A stretch of DNA of 41,268 bases from Deltaproteobacteria bacterium (GTDB lineage: Bacteria; Desulfobacterota; DSM-4660; Desulfatiglandales; Desulfatiglandaceae), in NCBI GenBank assembly GCA_021163285.1, contig JAGGXA010000221.1:1-41268 (forward strand). The letters are read 5' to 3'. The notes under the pieces are model-generated. The model did not search any database and was not told where the DNA came from. It saw nothing but the letters and a program-made list of their open reading frames with translations. Shown piece by piece: positions 37,512 to 41,268 of this stretch. Numbering within the stretch: position 1 is the stretch's first letter; the number at the start of each line of letters is the position of its first letter. The translations under genes and the position numbers were made by a program.

Positions 37512-40301
37512 CTATTCCTGAATAGATACTGGCTGGGCCTTTTCCAGCCGAATAGCGCATACCTTATATTCAGGGATCCTCGCTATTGGATCGAGGGCCG
37601 CGTTTGTCAGTGTATTCGCTGCGGCTTTGGCATAATGAAACGGAATGAAGACCGTTCCATCAACAGCTTTTTCAGATATCATAGCCTTTGCCTCAATAGT
37701 TCCGCGTCTTGATGATATTTTTAAGTTGCTGCCTTCATGTAAATTATAAGAGGCGGCATCTTGTTGGGAAATCTCAACAAAGCACTCCGGTGCAAGTTCA
37801 TTTAATCCCTGAGATTTCATTGTCATGGTGCCTGTGTGGAAGTGGTACAAAACACGGCCGGTTGTCAGATATAGAGGATATTCATCATCAGGAACCTCCG
37901 CAGGAGGGATATAGTCTATAGCATGAAATACTCCTAAACCGCATGTGAACTTACCAACATGCAGGCAGGGTGTTCCCGGGTGATCCGTGGCAGGACAAGG
38001 CCAGGGCAACCCTTTTGTTTCGAGACGGTCGTAGGTTATTCCACGATAAGATGGCGTAACTTCGTTGATCTCATTCATTATTGCCCGGGAATTTGCGTAT
38101 TCCATTGGATAACCCATGCGCCTTGAGAGGTCGGCTATTATTTCCCAGTCTTCTTTTGCCTGCCCTGGTGGATCCAAAGCCTTTCGTACCATCTGCACCT
38201 TTCTTTCAGTGTTGGTGAATGTGCCTTTTTTTTCAGCAAATGAGGCTGCAGGCAGCACCACGTCCGCTATCAGGGCTGTCTCAGTCAAGAATATGTCCTG
38301 AACTACCAAAAAATCCAGGTTCTCCATGCTCTTTTTGACATGACCAAGGTTCGGGTCCGATACCATCGGATTTTCACCGATAATATAAAGGGCTTTCATC
38401 TTGCCTTCGTGAGCCCTTTCCATCATATCAGTAACGGTCAACCCGGGTTTTTCGGGAAGTTTTTCAACACCCCATGCCTTTGCCATACGTTCCCGCACAG
38501 CAGGATCACCCACCTTCTGGTAACCTGTGTATACATTGGGCAGTCCACCCATGTCACAGGCGCCCTGTACGTTATTCTGCCCGCGGAGTGGATTGACTCC
38601 GCCCCCTGTTATTCCCATGTTGCCGCAGAGCATGGCCAGATTGGCTAATGATTTGACGTTGTCCGTCCCGGTTGTGTGCTGAGTTATGCCCATTGCATAA
38701 ACAATCGATGCAGCCGGTGCCTGACCATAGAGACGGGCAGCATCAATAAGCTGGTCCTTTGGTATGCCGCTTATTTCTTCCACATATTCCGGCGTGTATT
38801 TCTCAACCTTCTTTTTCAATTCTTCAAATCCGACTGTCCTCGATTGAACATAATCCTTTGCATATAGATTTTCTTTGATTATTACATTCATCATTCCGTT
38901 AATAAATGCCACATCCGTGCCTAAGACAGGTCTTAGCCAGTGTGTGGCAAAACGTGTGATATCGATCTTGCGGGGATCAAACACAATCAGTTTCGTATCC
39001 TTAAAAGTTACTGCCCTTTTTATATATGATGATAAAACAGGGTGGTTTTCAGTGGTATTGGAACCGACTATCATTATCACGTTTGTCTTTTCGAGATCTT
39101 CAATCGGGTTTGTCATTGCGCCACTACCAAAAGCCGCGGCCAGACCGGCCACTGTAGAGGAGTGTCAGAGTCTTGCGCAGTGGTCTATGTTATTTGTCCC
39201 GATAACGGCCCTTGCAAATTTCTGAGCGATGTAATTCTCTTCATTGGTGGTTCGGGCACTCGTCAGCACCTGAATGGCATCAGGGCCTGATTCGTCCTTG
39301 ATCCGTTTCAATTTATCCGCAACGAGGTCAAGGGCTTCATCCCAGGAAGCCTCTCTGAAGGTACCGTTTTCCTTGATAAGAGGGGTTTTGAGCCTTTTCT
39401 TGTCGTTAACGAAATCATACCCGAATCGACCTTTTACACAGAGACTTCCGAAGTTTGGCGCAATATCGTTTACACCGGTTACCTTGACGACCTTATTATC
39501 TCTGACATGAAGATAAATCTGGCAGCCTACACCACAATAGGAACAGGTGGTATGAACTTTCTTCGTCTTTGATACCGAGCGTTCTTTCAAAAGGTCCTGT
39601 TTTGGAATAAGGGCGCCCACGGGACAGGCCTGTATGCATTCTCCACAAAAGACGCAATCACTATCCTTGAGGGCCAGATCCGCCTTTGCCACAATTTTCA
39701 GGGTAGAGCCCCTGTAGCCATAACTTATTGCGTTATTTACCTGAACTTCATTGCAGGCCTGGACGCAACGTCCGCAAAGGATGCACCTTGAAAAATCACG
39801 GATTATGAAGGGGTTTACATTCTCGATTGAATACTTTGTTTCGGTAGGTAAAAAGCGATTGGTATTCACCTGATAACGGATAGCAAGGTCTTGTAAACGG
39901 CAGTCACCGTGGGCGGGACAAAGCTCTTTATGTTCATTCGTTTCCATTGCTCTAAGCTGGAAATCCGTCCAGGAATCCATATCCATATCCTGGGCAAGAC
40001 AGTTGTGCTGGCCTGAGGCAAGCAGTAATTCAATATTTAATTTTCTTGCTTTAATAACCCTTTCGGTATCTGTTCTGACAACCATATCGGACGCAGCAGG
40101 AGTAGCGCAGGATGCCACCAGGTTTCTGGCGCCTTCCACTTCAACGAGGCATACTCTGCACGCCCCTGTAGGGCTTGTTCCCTTTAAATAGCAAAGTGTC
40201 GGTATAAAAATCCCATTTCGCTCTGCCACCTGAAGAATAGTATCGTCCTGGTTGAAGGTAAACTCTTGACCATCTATGACTATAATATTTTGAGAATTCA
40301 T
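37512..40301 (-). CDS. fdhA: Formate dehydrogenase catalytic (alpha) subunit, selenocysteine-containing; TGA (39167-39165) read as Sec
   Basis: ORFs 39165..40301 and 37512..39152 are in frame: ...NNIDHCARL-U(TGA)-HSSTVAGLAAAFGSGAMTN; N-terminal 2Fe-2S and 4Fe-4S motifs. Confidence 0.93.
39136..39152 (-). promoter_or_regulatory. Bacterial SECIS apical stem-loop
   Basis: 12 nt after the TGA: GTGGCC-GGTCT-GGCCGC, apical loop GGTCT. Confidence 0.8.
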
Positions 40302-40705
40302 AATCGCTCCTGAAAAATGGTAAAATGAATGTCAGAGATTTAATTGCATATTCTAAAATTGACATTAAGTATAACAGAAAAGATTTTGGTTTTTCAAAAC
40401 TTTTTTTCTATTTGAGGGAATTAGTGTCTGAACGGTAAGTCCGTTCAGACACAATTTTGAATTTTGAATAGGGTGTAATACAAAAAGTTACATAAATTAA
40501 GATGGCTGTTTTTAGAACATACCAGCCCTGGGAAAAGAATGGAACCTTGAATCTCTGAACCCGTGAACGAGAAAAAGATTTTCAATCTAAAAATTACGAC
40601 ATTTGCAAAAATCCTTTACAAAGAGTAGCGGCTCTTTATATAAAGGGATAACTCTGAAAACGCAAAATTTTGTTAAAAAATCATGCAAGCTCTCAATATG
40701 TACAG

Positions 40706-41155
40706 GAGGCTATTCGAGAATAGCAATTTTTTTAAAATCAAGGCTTGCGAAAAAAATTACCGCAGATATATGGTCCAGACCTTGGAAATCACAGATTGAA
40801 TAAAAATGTGAAAAGGCTTGTTGTTCAGGTCTTTCGGCCGTTACACAATAATTTATTGGACAGACACAAGCAAAAAGATTGATTAAAAACGGATTGTTTT
40901 CACCGTACGTTGGGATTTTTTCTGAAGGGCATGCGCAGGGGCCTGCCTCTGCGCCGCCCTAAGGGCAACCCCCTGTGGTTGCCAATTAGAAAAGTATTAC
41001 CGATTGAAGTTGGTTTGTCGCCTGTTTACAATGAAAAGTGTCCAGAAAATTACGCTTAAAATGCCATTCTTTCCGAGGTCTGTAGTTGATATTTCGAGGA
41101 TAATTTTTTGAGCATAACGCAGAGTTTGGAAAAAAAAGCATTCTTGGACAGCCTC
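40706..41155. repeat. Family B element split by a 305-bp insertion (left half 40706-40776, right half 41082-41155)
   Basis: gaggctattcgagaatagcaattttt...ccgcagatatatgg / tagttgatatttcgaggataatttttt...gcattcttggacagcctc. Confidence 0.7.
40777..41081. repeat. 305-bp insertion with TIR AGACCTYGGAAA inside family B element
   Basis: agaccttggaaa ... tttccgaggtct. Confidence 0.6.
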
Positions 41156-41268
41156 ATGGGTAATAGCTCATGGATATTAAGCTATTACCTAAATCCTGCA
41201 AGCGTCGAGTTTGCCGAAGACCTGCCTGCTGCAGGCAGGTGCAAGGCGGCAAGGGCGCAGACGTATTA

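Noticed and set aside
1-41268. tRNA, rRNA and CRISPR arrays
   Set aside because: No tRNA T-loop in a cloverleaf context, no rRNA signatures and no regularly spaced repeats seen by eye; a tRNAscan/CRISPR tool would be decisive.

Overview
The window looks like a chromosomal segment from a sulfate-reducer-like anaerobe (Desulfobacterota; inferred from gene content and style, no taxonomic search was possible). Ordinary genes include an RdgC-like pair, an old-yellow-enzyme oxidoreductase, an Mth938-like protein, a class V aminotransferase, an M3 oligoendopeptidase, lipB-lipA-dsbD, an FNT transporter, a DUF4197 protein, a rhomboid protease with a DnaJ-C-like tail, a CoA-ligase alpha subunit, glgC-glgP-glgB, and a formate dehydrogenase split by an in-frame TGA that reads as selenocysteine. 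The most interesting functional region is about 9.2-17.6 kb. There, a secreted FmdE-domain protein, a TonB-dependent receptor, an exported nucleoside-hydrolase/FmdE fusion (broken by two apparent single-base deletions), a tetrapyrrole methylase with a signal peptide, an APC permease and a NikL-like membrane protein lie in a row, the last genes overlapping. This is a candidate undescribed envelope pathway for a metal- or cofactor-type ligand. A cobalamin riboswitch with a strong terminator but no immediate coding gene lies about 6 kb further on. Intergenic DNA is crowded with short terminal-inverted-repeat (MITE-like) elements: about 179-bp (A), 165-bp (B), 150-bp (C) and 180-bp (D) families. 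They show TAA/TTA flanks, nested insertions, a D/A chimera, insertions at gene ends and a captured gene fragment. No rRNA, tRNA or CRISPR array was recognised.
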